From Neurospora intermedia (taxonomy: Eukaryota; Ascomycota; Sordariomycetes; Sordariales; Sordariaceae): a stretch of 64,000 nt of DNA. The position numbers were made by a program, and so were the translations under genes. Positions 24,649 through 37,300 of the stretch are shown here, one piece after another. The stretch covers positions 3,844,001 through 3,908,000 of the forward strand of contig BTPP01000003.1 of NCBI GenBank assembly GCA_037102815.1, read 5' to 3'. How positions within the stretch are numbered: the first letter of the stretch is position 1; the number at the start of each line of letters is the position of its first letter. A model generated the notes under the pieces. It was given only the letters and a program-made list of their open reading frames with translations. It was not told the DNA's origin and ran no database searches.

Positions 24649-24656
24649 CAGTGAAC

Positions 24657-27600
24657 TCCAGACTCCGGCCGACGGTAGGCGGAAAGCGGAGATCGCACTC
24701 TGACCAGCTACTGACTCAGTGACTCTTCATTTTTGGTAGTGGTATGGACTTTACCGCTTAAAAGGTAGTTCGCAGTGGAGAGGAGGAGAGGGTGTTCATC
24801 CCCACAACGGGCATAGTAATTGTGTCTGAAGATTTTAGACAACATGCAGACGAGCCAGAGCATGGATAAGTAGAGTACAGGTACACATGCGACACAGAAG
24901 TTTTTTGGGACAGGAGCAAGGAAGAGAAAGGGCTGAACGGTTCCCTTTGCGAAACGCACTGCACCGCACCGCATCTCAGTACCTACGTACATGTGTACCT
25001 TGCTGTACGTGTTATGCAGCAGTGCTGTGGGATATCACCGTCGCACTCCAGTTTCCAATGTTTGAAGAACCTCGCTCGCTGATGGATGGAACTCTCATTC
25101 AGCTCGGCACTCTCCCCTTCTCTCTCTTCTTCAGCGAGGCTTGATACAAGATAGTATCGGAACAGGCCGTAGACCGCCAGCAAAACCTCAGTATCGGGAA
25201 TCTCCTCTGGCCGCGCTGGCGAATGTGAGATATACGATAAACCTCCCGCTGCCAGTGAACGGTGTTTTGAGATATGAAAATGGTTCCTGATAGGCTGACA
25301 TGGTGCTGCAGGCTACGTCAATTAGAGATCGACCTCTCGTCGTCGCCTGGGGCCGTGCTGAAGAAGGCCGGCATTCGCCTCATTGCGACACGCTGTGGCC
25401 GCTGTCTCCTACCAACTTTATCAGTTTGATCATGGAGTGCTTCTTTCGCTTATCGATCCCGTCTTGGTGTTTTGGTGGGTTCGTCCCGTCATTTTTCCTT
25501 CATAAACTCGGCAAGGGCCGCCGTTAGAAAGGCACATTCAGAAGCTGACGCTCAGTTTTACTGAATGTAACCCCCACGGGCCAAACACGCACTAGCAATC
25601 CTGCCGCAAGGTGTGGTATCTTTGGACGCTTTGGTCTGATAGTGGTCACCCAGCTGTGTGATGGGAGACTGTACCATATTCAACTCCCCTCTGAGTTCAA
25701 TTCTGCACCAGACATTCGTGAGGGCCTCATTGTTCCCCGCGGAGGGAGTCGTTTAACGTGCCAATTGGGAAAGCTGTCGTTGCCAGATCCAGACCACAGA
25801 ACCGTGCGTGACATGTCGTCGAATTCCATCCCACATGGCGTCTGCATGCAGCTTTGCATAGTTGCATCACCACTCCAGCCATGTCAGCCTTGGCAAAAGA
25901 TAGGCGGCCCCTCTTCTTCTTCGAACCCTGAAAGGGCCGGACGGACGACGACCGCTGGCTGCCCACTGCTGGTGTTTCATAACCCACAGAGTGACGATCT
26001 CAAGTCAGGAAAACGTGCGATGGACCGAAATGTTATGATCGTCCAGAGCTAAAATAGGGTAAGCCTCACCATGTAGCGCTGCTTGTGCTTGTTGGAGTGC
26101 AAGCTTTCGGGAGCTTTCACCAATGCAGGCTGTTCTTCCTATCTCGAGCTAAATCTCATATCGGAGTCGGTCGCTGCGAGCTCCTAATCCCTGCTAGTCG
26201 CCGGTTACATGACCTATCGTGGGGATTCCAGGGTCCCCTAGTGCGCTCTTACATGATATCAAAAGTCAGCTCAATACAATTAGCGCATAAAACAGATTTG
26301 GTGTGTACTAGTACATAGCAGATCGAGGCATATCAAAACCGCAATTTTCAACCTGAGAAGGTTGAGGTTGTTGAGATGAGCAGCCAAACCCTACGTTCTG
26401 TCAAGGCTCCCCTCATACGAGTCGAGCTCTTGACTTCCTGCCCTACCTCGAGACGGCAGTGTACAAGGTACAGAGTGAGTGCTTCAGAAGAAGGCATGGC
26501 GTGGGAGGTCTGTGACGCAAAAGACCGGAAACCAATGTAACACTCTGCCGAGGGTCAAAAAGATTAGCGTGATACTTTTTGCTTACATAGTAGTATAGAT
26601 ACACACAGTACCGAAAACCAGGGTTTCTCGCCCAGCTAAGTGCGATTTCTTTTGTAGACCTTTGACTCTCGCCACCGAGCTGACGAACAGCGCCTTCACA
26701 AGATTCTTGTTTTTCAATCCCACTGCAGCAGAGGGTAAACAAGATGTGCCTTCCTTGAGTATGGTCCGAATAGAAACCGGCCGCTACGCCGACCCGCTGG
26801 CGGCGAGCCAGGGACTTGAAGAGAGGTCTAAGAGGGCACTGGACGGGTTTAAGAGGCGACTTTTGTGGCCCGTCTTGTCCCCGTCGAGCCGTCTTGCCCT
26901 CGCTGCGTGACATTATGGCAGCCAGAACGACAAGGTCATTCCTGTCATCCTGTCTTATGAGCCTGCAAGGTCCGACAGATTCGGGCCAATGCCGTCCACG
27001 CAATTCCACTTCTCGAACATCGCCGGTTCCCACATCGCCAAGGATCGTAACCCACCATCTCCACGCGAAGCTGGGCCCCGGGTGGCCAGCCATCCCATCT
27101 CTTCCCTTCTTGGGACGACTTGTCCGCCGCCGGTCGGGAGATAAGAAATTTTTTATCGGTCTTTTTAGCCGTTCCTTTGGGATTTTCGGCTTCCCACACG
27201 CGCGGACTGGTCCCCGGTCGGGCTAGCATGCGCCTAGGGTTCCCCATCTGGTAACGTACACTAGACCTAGATATGTACCTCACAATCTTTGCTCTTCTGA
27301 TTTATAAAGATGGGCCGCCTACCTCTAGGCCTCAGTCGATTCTTAAGGATTTCTCCTTCCTTCACCAATGCTCTTGCGTCCCTCGCTAGGGTTTGGTGAA
27401 AGCTTCGGCAACCGCTCAATGCAAACGTGCTTTGCGCGCCGTCAATAACAACATCGAACCAACCTACCTTTCACGTCGACCGTCTTCCACTCAACACAAC
27501 GATCTTCAGTCAGTTAAGGGATCCGACCAAGATAATCCCCTCTCCGCCAACTCGATCCCTCATTGGTCCAAGCTACCTCCAAACACTCACGAATCGTCCG

Positions 27601-27693
27601 TGCTCTCTCGGCTGATCGTCTCCCATCGTCTCGTCGACATTCAACATCATCCGATTTTCGAAATTTCGCAGCTCGCTGCACCGCCTTGCAAAG
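24657..27693. other. 3-kb intergenic region upstream of azgA
   Basis: I find no supportable gene. The long open frames here either start at GTG/TTG or have implausible, Cys/Trp-scattered compositions, including a 216-codon reverse-strand stretch at 26443-27093. Two GATA-factor-type sites (AGATAA) lie at 27139-27144 and 27530-27535, upstream of the permease ATG. Nitrogen-regulated fungal permeases often carry such sites, but two hexamers are weak evidence. Confidence 0.4.
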
Positions 27694-29769
27694 ATGGGGA
27701 AAGTGGGTGATTGGGTTGACACTGTCAACCGCAAGGTTGCCGCCAGCAAGGTTGGATATTGGTTCAAGCTGGATGGCTCTGGACATGTGAGCGCCGTTTT
27801 TGGGAAATGAGTGGCCGACTGCCTCTTTGCTAAAACGTCGCCAACAGCCCAAAGAAAGGAAGGGGTCCTACTTCTTCACCGAGATGCGTGCTGGTCTCGC
27901 GACCTTCTTCGCCATGTCGTATGTTTGAACCACCACCTCACACACGATATATATATACACATATATATGCATATGTATATGTATATATATATCGGTCGAT
28001 TTGGGTGCGGTTGTTAACGCTTGTGGCAGGTACATCATTGCCGTCAATTCGAGCGTCGTTTCTGACACTGGAGGAACTTGCGTATGCACGGCAGATCCTA
28101 ACGTGGATAGGTGGTGTATCAATGACCCGGCATATGCTATCTGCAAGGCCGAGGTCAAGAGAGATCTCATCACCGCCACCGCTGCCATTGCTGCTTTCGC
28201 TACTTTCTTTATGGGCCTCCTCGCCAACTTGTAAGTTCATGATGCTTTCGATCAGTTTCCGTCTTGGCTTGCTGACAATCAAACAGGCCTATCGGCCTTG
28301 CGCCTGGCATGGGTTTGAACGCCTACTTTGCCTACACCGTCGTCGGCTTTCACGGCCAGGGTCTTGTTCCCTACCAGGTTGCCGTTACTGCCATCTTCGT
28401 CGAAGGCTGGGTGTTCTTCGGTCTTGCGCTGCTTGGTATGCGTCAGTGGCTTGCTCGGGTTATTCCCCGGTCCATCAAGCTGGCGACCAGTGTCGGTATC
28501 GGTTTTTTCCTGACCCTCATTGGTATGACCTACTCTGAGGGTATTGGTCTCGTGGTTGGCGATACCTCGGTGCCCCTCGACCTTGCTGGTTGCCATCCCT
28601 CCTCGCGCGACAGTGTCACAGGTGCCTGCCCTGACAGTGACAAGATGCGCAACCCTACCATGTGGATCGGCATCTTCTGCGGCGGTGTTCTCACAACCGT
28701 GCTCATGATGTACCGCGTCAAGGGTGCCATTATCGCCGGTATCATTCTCATTTCCATTATCTCGTGGCCCCGCACCACCGAGGTCACCTATTTCCCCTAC
28801 ACCGCTGTTGGCGACGATGCTTTCGATTTCTTCAAAAAGGTTGTCGACTTCCATCAGATCAAGCACGTCCTCAACGTTCAGCAGTGGGACATTTCGGGAC
28901 ACGGCGGACAGTTCGGTTTGGCACTCATCACCTTCCTTTACGTCGACATTCTCGATACCACCGGTACCATGTATGCCATGGCTCGCTATGCCAGCCTTGT
29001 TGATGAGGAGACTGGTGACTTTGAGGGTTCCACCATTGCGTACGTTGCACCCGTCTTCTCTATGTCTTGTTCGTCAATTGCTAACATTGTTTGTGTCTGT
29101 AGTTACATGGTCGACTCCGTTAGTATCGCCATTGGTGCTATCCTGGGTACTCCCCCCGTCACTGCCTTCGTCGAGTCCGGTGCCGGTATCGGTGAGGGTG
29201 GCAAGACGGGCCTCACAGCCATGGCGACTGGCGTGTGCTTCTTCATCGCCATCTTCTTCGCCCCCATTTTCGCTTCGATCCCCCCGTGGGCCACCGGCTG
29301 CGTCCTTATCTTGGTCGGCTCTATGATGGTCCGCGCTGTGACGGATATCAACTGGAAGTACATGGGCGATGCCATTCCAGCCTTTGTTTGCATTGCCCTG
29401 ATGGCCTTCACCTACTCCATCGCCAACGGCCTGATTGGCGGTATCTGCTTGTACATGCTCTTGAACGTTCTCGTCTGGGTAATTGAGAAGGTGTCCGGTG
29501 GTCGCATTGTGCCCCAGAACAAGGAGTTCAAGGACCCATGGGTGCCCGACTTTGGCAGCATTATCCCCACGTGGATGGTCAACGTTGCCAAGGGCAGGGC
29601 TCCCTGGAAGATGGATGAGCCGGTCAGATCGATCGAAGGAACCACTGGGCCAGAGCCAGTGCTGGTTGGAGAGAAGGGCGAGAAGGGCGACAGCTCCGCC
29701 GGATCGAGGCCAGATTCCGCGACTGAGGTCCCAGCCGAGCTCGTCAACGAAAAGGGCGCCCATCATTGA
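27694..29769 (+). CDS. azgA: AzgA-family hypoxanthine/adenine/guanine permease
   Basis: Plasma-membrane purine:H+ symporter of the AzgA (NCS2-like) family. There are five exons: 27694-27786, 27848-27918, 28030-28230, 28287-29039 and 29103-29769, giving 594 residues against about 580 for Aspergillus AzgA. All introns are GT..AG with recognisable branch sites. Family landmarks are PIGLAPGMGLNAYFAYTVVG at residues 123-142, DTTGTMYAMARYA from 345, and PVTAFVESGAG at 391-401; the N-terminus GYWFKLDGSGH is also typical. The body is a chain of hydrophobic segments, followed by a hydrophilic C-terminal tail of about 60 residues. Intron 4 (29040-29102) is 63 nt with no stop, so an unspliced reading also stays open; the spliced form IAYMVDSVSIAIG fits the family. 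Two AATAAA-like signals follow the stop. Confidence 0.93.
27947..27992. repeat. Alternating purine-pyrimidine tract in azgA intron 2
   Basis: About 46 bases of unbroken purine/pyrimidine alternation (AT, AC and GT steps) fill the middle of the 112-bp intron 2 (27919-28029). It makes this intron about twice as long as its neighbours. Such tracts can take Z or cruciform conformations and vary in length between isolates. Confidence 0.7.
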
Positions 29770-29952
29770 TGATGAAGAACATGAAAACATGAATGATTTG
29801 GATCAAAAAAATACGGAATACATTCAGGATACGAAGGGTCGTGATGAGGGTGGGCGTTTGTAATAGTTCATAGATACCTAAGGGGTTGTAAGATAATGGC
29901 TGGCGGAAAATGATGCCCCATGACCGTGTGGTTGAAGATACGAAAGATACTT

Positions 29953-29970
29953 AATAAACAATTCAATAAA
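29953..29970 (+). terminator. Two AATAAA polyadenylation-like signals after azgA
   Basis: AATAAA occurs at 29953-29958 and 29965-29970, about 185 bases after the azgA stop codon, a normal fungal 3' UTR length. Fungal poly(A) signals are loose, so this is positional inference. Confidence 0.4.
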
Positions 29971-31128
29971 CACCTGGGTCTTGACTTCCTATAGTGCTTC
30001 AAGGATATTGACCACGTCTGCCAGAACCCCCCTTCCATTAGTCTAGACGAAAACACCAGATTCGCCAGCTAATTCTTTGCCGTCTGCGATTAGGAATCCT
30101 GCCGCATGGCATCTGGCTCTCGAAGTTCAGTGCTGAGCTTTTGCGCTGACGTATGATATTCATTTGACTTCGTTGTTGAATGTAGTCCAGACTTTAATAC
30201 CCTCCCCCGTGGTTTTCTAAACAGGTACGAATCCTGCCCCGGAATCTGAAGAGAAATTTGTCCCACTTGCGGAGCCACAGTGTTTTATCACGCTGAGAAG
30301 GCGAAGAACGTGATTGATGTCAGTTTGTTGATCTATTTGGCGATGAATTGGAATACGGAGCCATGGTGGATCATTGGTTGAAGTTGGGAACGAGGAGAGT
30401 GTCATATGCTGAAGGGGTGAAAGGGGGGCGGGATGGCCGATTGGGCGGAGAGGTGACTAGAGGGGGTTTTGGGAAGAGGACATGGAGAAGTGAGTGAGTG
30501 ATTGATTATGCTGATGGAGCGTTGAAGAAGATGGATACATGTTGAAAGGAAGCGGTTGGGATTTTGCATGGAAGGTGTGGCACATGCCAGCACATGCCAT
30601 TATCACCTTTTACATGCTTGTGTGTTCATCTGATCTGTCTAGCTGAGGCTTTCCTCCCTTTGTGGCTTCAGTTGCCACCCCATATAAGACAGAACCCCTA
30701 CCTATCCATCCATATGTAGCTCGGCTTCCTCCTCCTTCTCTTTCAACTTTGATATCTTGTGACGTTCGTCAAATCTTTGCTGCGCCAGCCCTCTGTTTAG
30801 ATGAGCTGTGACAGGAGGAAGATAAGTTGATGATCACATAGTTGGTCAGGAAGTGCAGTATATGACTCGATTAAACACTACTTACCATACTATGTGCTTT
30901 GCAAACGTCCGTCAGCGCGTAGTCCCGTTTCCCTTACAGCTCGTCTCCCTCTTAAATACCTTTCTAGTTTACAAGTTCATACAGATAATACCTCGATCGC
31001 CCATGCTTCGGCGAACCTCCCTCAATTTCTCATGGTGGCAGTAAACACCCCCTTGTTTTCGCTTTCAAACCAAACACTCTTCGCTCACGGTCCGGATAAC
31101 CCAGCTTCGCAGTAAGTAAACAACAAAA
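29971..31128. other. Convergent intergenic region between azgA and the BAR-SH3 gene
   Basis: azgA reads in from the left and the BAR-SH3 gene from the right, so this stretch holds two 3' regions and no promoter needed by either. The short open frames on both strands have no coding character. I see no repeat or RNA here. Confidence 0.5.
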
Positions 31129-32853
31129 TCACACCGGCTTACAATAATTCGCCGGAAAATTGCCCCTCCTCCCATTCAACTCCCCAACCCACCAGTCCTG
31201 ATCAGTATTTGTCTTCTTGATAATCTTGATCTTGTCGCCCTCGTTGAACGCAAGATCTCCTGCGCCCTGCCCTGCAAACGTATACTGCGCAACCACATAC
31301 TCAACCAGTGGCTGCTGGCTTGTGACCCGTTTCGGCGGCGGTGGTGGAGGGGGTCGCTTTTTGGCTACCGCAAGAGCAAAGTAATCGTTTCCATTTCCGT
31401 TTCCATTCTCATTTGCACTGCCAGCATTCCGAGTAGCCTGGGGGCTATGGGCCCTGTTGATCGACGGAGTGGTCGTCGAAGGAGACCTCGGAAAGGGCCT
31501 GTTGTTCTCAATCATGCCGCGGTCTACCGAGCCTCGGTCGCCCAGGGCAGTAGCCGCGGTGAAATCGGTAGGCGCTAGGTAGTCGGGTCTCCTGTATTGG
31601 TTCTGGCCGCCAGAGTAACCAGAGTAAGAGGAAGCCGGCGGGCTGGAGGCGTAAGAAGATCGATCGGATGCCGCGGGTGACGGGGCGCGGGAGGGGTAAC
31701 CACCTGCAGAAGGGATACGCAGATTGTTGCGTCCGGGTTGACTGCCCCCGCTGCTGTAGGTTGACGCCGCACCGGACGTAGACGGCATTGGTGAAGTAAC
31801 GCGACGCATGTCGTTTCTCCCAGGTATTATGGCGGAAATCCGGCGGCTTGGGCCCTCAGGGGCCTGTAGAGCCATGGGTGAATGGGCAGCTTTGCCGCGG
31901 GCTACGATGCTGACGGACTCAAAATCATCCCGCGCGGGAACGAAAGCAGCTTCCCATGCCGCCACCACATCGGACATGGGAGGCGGAGGCGAGGGGAACC
32001 CAGACTCCATGCAGTAGCCGTGAATGGTGGTATAGTATAGCCCCAGGAGGCGATTCTGGATGAGAACCAAGGCTGCAACCAGAGAAGGTACCAGGCTGAA
32101 GGAAGCGTTTATGATGGGGGGCAGGGTCGACTGGAGGTGTTCGTCTGCGATGGCGAACTCCTACGTGCATAGTTAGTATGGCTGATCTGAATCAATCAAG
32201 TGGACTGCCTGTGGCTAGAGTAGACTTACATCGCCTGCCTGGGCCATCTCCACTTCAGCCTTGGCCAACGAAGCTTCCTCCTTTGGAGTCCTTGTGTGCT
32301 TTTTGTGAAGCTTGCTGACTTTGTCCTGGGCCCTTTCGTAATCCAGCCTCTTGTTCTCTCGTTTCTTGATCGTTTTGCGAATTGGGGCGATACAATCCCG
32401 TGCTTCCACAGCCGGTCGAATCACCCGGTCTTCAATTGTGCCAATTTCCTCTGCCAGCTCCGACTTGAGTTCGCCAAAGGCCTGTTTCAACCTGTATGTC
32501 CGCTCGAGTTGTAGCCGGGGCGTAGGAACTGATTCGCGTCCATGGCCGTCGGAGGCGCCAACAATCGGGTCGTAGAGGCCTTCGAGCTCAACGACAAACT
32601 GCAGCTGGTGGTGGACGATTGAGGCCCAGGCATCCTTCCAAGCTCTGGAGTTTTCGAGGAGCTGCACCATGAATCCAAGTCAGCACCAGTACAATAGGGT
32701 GGCCGGTTGAGCGGGGATGAACAGCAATGCTGAGCTTACCCTTGCGAGGAGCTGATCCGCGTCTTCGTACTCCTTCAGTAGAACAGAGACCGCAGCATTG
32801 TTACCGGGACCTTTGCTTCGAAGCTTTGTGAATTGGCGCTGCACAGACTGCAT
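31129..32853 (-). CDS. BAR-domain and SH3-domain protein (ascomycete 'SH3 domain signalling protein' family)
   Basis: The exons on the - strand are 32853-32740, 32661-32230 and 32160-31129, giving 525 residues. The introns (78 and 69 bp) have GTAAGC/GTAAGT donors, and the second has a perfect TACTAAC branch site. The start is the ATG at 32853 (MQSVQRQF); the open frame runs further up, but only to a GTG. Residues about 1-235 are helical and charged, with the BAR-like pattern of this fungal family (LLKEYEDADQLLAR, YYTTIHGYCMESGFPSPPPP). A Ser/Pro-rich linker follows, with KKRPPPPPPPKR near 448-460. Residues about 468-525 form a complete SH3 domain (AQYTF, DWWVGELNGRRGNFPANY). The family is distinct from Rvs161/Rvs167. 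A role in membrane curvature or actin-linked endocytosis is inferred from the domains. Confidence 0.9.
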
Positions 32854-34338
32854 CGTGTCTTGTTGGGCAGTGCGAAAGTAGGCGGGCGACTGGGACACCT
32901 GTTGTTGTGTACCTCGATTGCCTGCTGTCTAAGTCGGGATCGATTGGAGGCTAGATAGCCAGAGACAAGACACCCCTGAAAAGATACAAGGCGAAGCCAA
33001 TGCTGATCCGCCGATCAATGGGTGATAGATCGAAGCTTCCTGGAGAAGCGAACGGTTTTCGATGCAGTTGTCCTTGTCGGAGGATGAAGTGGATTTGCGA
33101 TGATGACGGGCATAGGAAAGAGGTCCTGTCGTGAAAAATGTTGTTCGCGACAACCCCAGGGTGTTGCAGAAAGGCAGGACTAGGGAGCTTGAATGAAGCA
33201 ATGACACCACCGTAACGCTTGGCCAGAAAACTCGGTTGATGACTGTATGTCTCAAGGTAGTATCGTAGAGCTAAAGAAGGTAAGATCAAGTGCTGAATTG
33301 GGTCGAAAAGCTGACGTTTCGCCCAAAGGATAGCTCGGAGCAGGTAAATTAATAACGAAATTGGACGTAGGTAGGATAAAGAGGAAGTGGAAATTAGAGA
33401 TGACCACCTATGAGTAGTCAGTTGTTTATGGAGACTCTACCTAGACTTCTAGGTAGCAGTAGTAACGGCTAGTATAGACGACGGGATAGTGATGGATGGG
33501 TACCTAGGTAGGTATATACGAGCATCTATGAATGCGTCGTCATCCTGTCTGTTCTTTTGACATTTGACTGGCATGGCCCAACACGAGCTGGCAGGAGAGG
33601 AAAGAGGGACCTGAAAGTCATAATGATGCCGGCCGACGGACCGTGGAAATGAGGGGGCGCCGCCATGCAGTTGCATCGATGCGCTGCAGAAACAAAGGTG
33701 AATGTGTTGAACTTCAACTTTCCAGTGCCTTGAAGACATCTGCCTTGATGCAGTGCTACCGACGATTGCATAAACACAGCCTACTAAATATATGTAGGTC
33801 TGCTCCTCGGTAACACTCACAAGAATAACGACAGAAGATCTGGTGAACTTTTTGAACAGCGCCACCCAAACTGGGCTCCAGAAGTGGAATGAGAGGAACA
33901 CAAATGACAAAGGGCTGCTGCTAGCGTAGCGTCACTGCCATGGCGCGAAACAGGGGGATGCCAGACTTGTTCTTGGCATGGAACGCGGGCGGGTGATTGC
34001 AGCACTTCACCACATTGCAGTCACCTGACTGCGCGCTTGAACGCGCCTTCCTTCGCTGAACCAAGCTACAGGTCGTCGCGTCCACCTGGCTGCGTTAGTT
34101 GCCCCTGTGGAAATTTGGGATACCAAAGGACAGTAGACAACGGGACGTCTGCCTCCAGGGCCCCGACCAGGACCTGATTGTTCTGCGCTTCGTCCGACAA
34201 TTGCATTCTTTCGACTCAACAAATTTGAGGCTGACAGTCGGGCTATCCGCCACCACATCGACGACCGCCAAACACGGGCAGTCGATAGCGGGACAATAAG
34301 ACGCTCGTTCCCTTGCGACATGCCCATTGCCAGCCACC
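32854..34338. promoter_or_regulatory. Shared bidirectional promoter region
   Basis: The region separates two divergent genes (BAR-SH3 leftwards, DUF2439 rightwards), so both promoters must lie in these 1.5 kb. It holds a perfect 9-bp inverted repeat with a 2-bp loop (CTACCTAGA...TCTAGGTAG, 33437-33456) and the palindrome TACCTAGGTA at 33501-33510. No TATA box is clear. The open frames here lack ATG starts or have no coding look. Confidence 0.5.
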
Positions 34339-37300
34339 ATGGCATCGGTCGTGTCCTCCGGGCGCTCGGATGCTGGGGCTAACGAGACAAGTAGCACTGC
34401 TGAGGTGCTCGAGTTCCTCTGCCTTTTCACTCATGACCTGAAAAGGAAGCAAAAGAGGTGGCAGGACGGCCGCCTCAAGTACCACACCTTTAACAGGCGC
34501 GTCATGGTCTACGATGACCGCGGAAATTATGTTGGTGATATGCACTGGCGCCGTGACTGGGACTTTGACGAGGGCGAAGAAATTGAGCTGGAACGGGGCG
34601 GCGTCATCGTCCAAGTTGCCGAATGTGTGGCACGTCAGCAACAAGATCTCTCGGAATTGATAGACAAACGGGCGAAAGAGAAGGAGCAGCGCCAGGCGCT
34701 GATAGCATCACGGCCAGCCCGTCCTACTCCCGCGCATACACCCCTCCGAGTAACACCGAGGAACAATGCTCAACAGGATCACTTCCAACTTCGACACCGG
34801 CCTCTAAACCAGCTTCTTGGCACCCCGACAGGCCACCACGGTCGCGCTCTCGTACCAGACGAATCACCTTTCGAACAACGACACGACGTCGGTGGATCAA
34901 ATGATGGGGCTGACAGCTCTAGGCCGTCAAAGAGGAGACGCTATGAAGACACACCTCCCAGCAAGATGGGCTATGCACAGAGTTTGTTCGGCGCGTCCCT
35001 GACCTTGTCCGGGGCACCTGCGAGCTCGGCACCATTGCGGCGCCCTGTGGTAGCCAAAGTGCAGACTAGACGGGAACCTTCTCCACCACAGGAGGCTGGC
35101 CCTCGGCAGCAAGTTCAGAGTGATGCGCCCACTCGAACGACTCATGCCACGCGTCCTAACCGCATGACGGCTGTCAGACTTGATAACATGTCACGACCGA
35201 GACCAGCACCAGCGGCACCACCTGAAGAGGGTTTGTTCGTGTCACAAGAGGACTACAGTGATCATGTTTGGGAGACGTCGTCAAATCGTGACGACCAGAG
35301 ACATCACACAGAGGACAGCAATACCCGCCCTCATGGACGTTCCAGTTTCGTTACTGGACCCACTACGAGTGAAGCAGCATACAGTTCCAAGTCCCTGCAA
35401 ATTGCCAAAGGAAAGGGTACATTGCTATCGAGCATCGAAAAGGGCTCTGCATTGCTAAGCAACAACAAGAATGCAACCTCTGTGCGCCCTCGTTTGACAT
35501 ATTCGAAGCAGGACAAACAGACCATCATCCTGGACCGCGACGACGACGACGACGGCGGCGATGAAAATGATGATGGCCGTAAGCAGCGCAGTGATGCCTC
35601 TCCACCTCCCAGATCGGTCATTGGGGGTAGCTCAAAACGTGCCGCTCCTGTTGCAGGGGAGATACATGACAACAAACGCAAAAAGACTACGTCCATGAAG
35701 AAGTCCGTTACCGACAAGGGCGCTCGACAAAAACCACAGAATGAACCAGACCCGGTGACAACTCAAGATGAACCCATGGCAGAGCTAAAGATCAAATCAC
35801 GACAGAAGCGTGGTTTATTAGTACTGTCAGAGAAACCGAAGAGAGCCCAACGTCCAGCCAAAAGCCCCATTAACCAGGTTGCAGTCGAGCTTATGGAGAC
35901 GCGTACAACAAACGACAAATCCGCGATTCATCAACAGAGTGTTTCCGACGACTCAGACGATGACCCCTTCGCTTTCCCGATGCCTGTCGTCGACACCATT
36001 TTGCCACGAAAAGACAAATCGCGAGATAGTAGACGACCTGAAGTCTTCTCGGAGTCTCACAGGGACCGACCCGTCGCAAACCAAGATCAAGGCGAGTCAG
36101 CCGCTGTCGCCGCTACGAATTCACAGGCAAGCCCAGCAAAGAATAGGAATCAGCAAGAAGGCCAAACTTTAGTGCGCGGCTCCGACTACACTTTGAGATC
36201 CCACCACTCTCACGCTGCCCAGAACAAAGAGAATGCTCAGCCAAAGGAAGTCGAAGCCAAAAAGAAATTTAAACCTCCTGAACCCAAGGGGAAAGCACAC
36301 ATCGAAGTGGACAGCGAAAAAGAAGACGGAGAGATATCAAGATACCCACGAAGGCGTAGAACAACACGAATACCAACCTCGCCCGTGTCTAGTGATGAGA
36401 GCAAAACCGACGAGCCTGAATCGGCTGCAGAAAGTGCTGACGAGGAGCTACCCCAAGTTCCTGTTGGTCCACGCTTAGCCAAGCTCGCCAGGAAAAGCAT
36501 CAAGAGCAGAGAGGTGATTGGGTTCGTTCCTTCTAGCTCTCCAGTCATCAACATACACAAACAAGCCGAACCAGTCCCTGGTCATATCCCAGGAGAGTCT
36601 CGTTCAGTGACTGAGGAAAGCTCAACTTTGCATAGTAGCAACACGAAAGATGACATTACGCCCCAGAGCCCAAAGGTCACAGGGGCAGAAGATCACACAG
36701 GACGCACTGAGAAGCCCGAATTGATGTTACCACTCTCTGGTTTAAAAGACGTGGTTGATCCTGCTTCCCTACAACAACCCAACAGGGTTTCTGAGAAGAC
36801 CTCTCTTGTAGTTACGAGTAGTGACAGCAACGACGTCACTCTTGGAGGCGGCCTCTCGGCACTATTCACGGATAAACAAGCGCCTGGCAATGTACTAACC
36901 GGCCACACCTCAAACGTTGCCAACAAAACAAGTGGAAACGTTCCGGCCGATAATGCGGCATCGGCCACAGTCCGCAAGCACAAACTACAGCTGGCGCAAG
37001 ATATTAAGGAACCTCCATTGCCTATGCCAGATCAGGCAGGCTGTGATGATGGATCAGAAATTAAGGAATCCCGAGCAAAGGGCGAAACGGCAATCTCACC
37101 TTCAAACGAGAGTAGTGTGAAGGACAAACGCCAAACTGACATTGCCGTCAGTGTTCCGGTTCCACTAGATGGTTCTGTAAAGACAATGTCGCCCGTTGAC
37201 AATTCATCCACCTCTGTTGCTACAGCGCGGATCGTAAATCCAGCTACAAGAGGTCGCAAGGCAGCACTAAAGTCTCATGCAGCAGGCCAGGTACCGCAAT

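Noticed and set aside
26443-27093. 216-codon reverse-strand open frame upstream of azgA
   Set aside because: No family look, erratic Cys/Trp/Arg composition, and no supporting splice or neighbour evidence; likely chance openness in GC-rich DNA.
28279-29790. Long reverse-strand open frames across azgA
   Set aside because: They are shadows of the strongly biased coding sequence of the permease; no ATG-anchored, family-like product.
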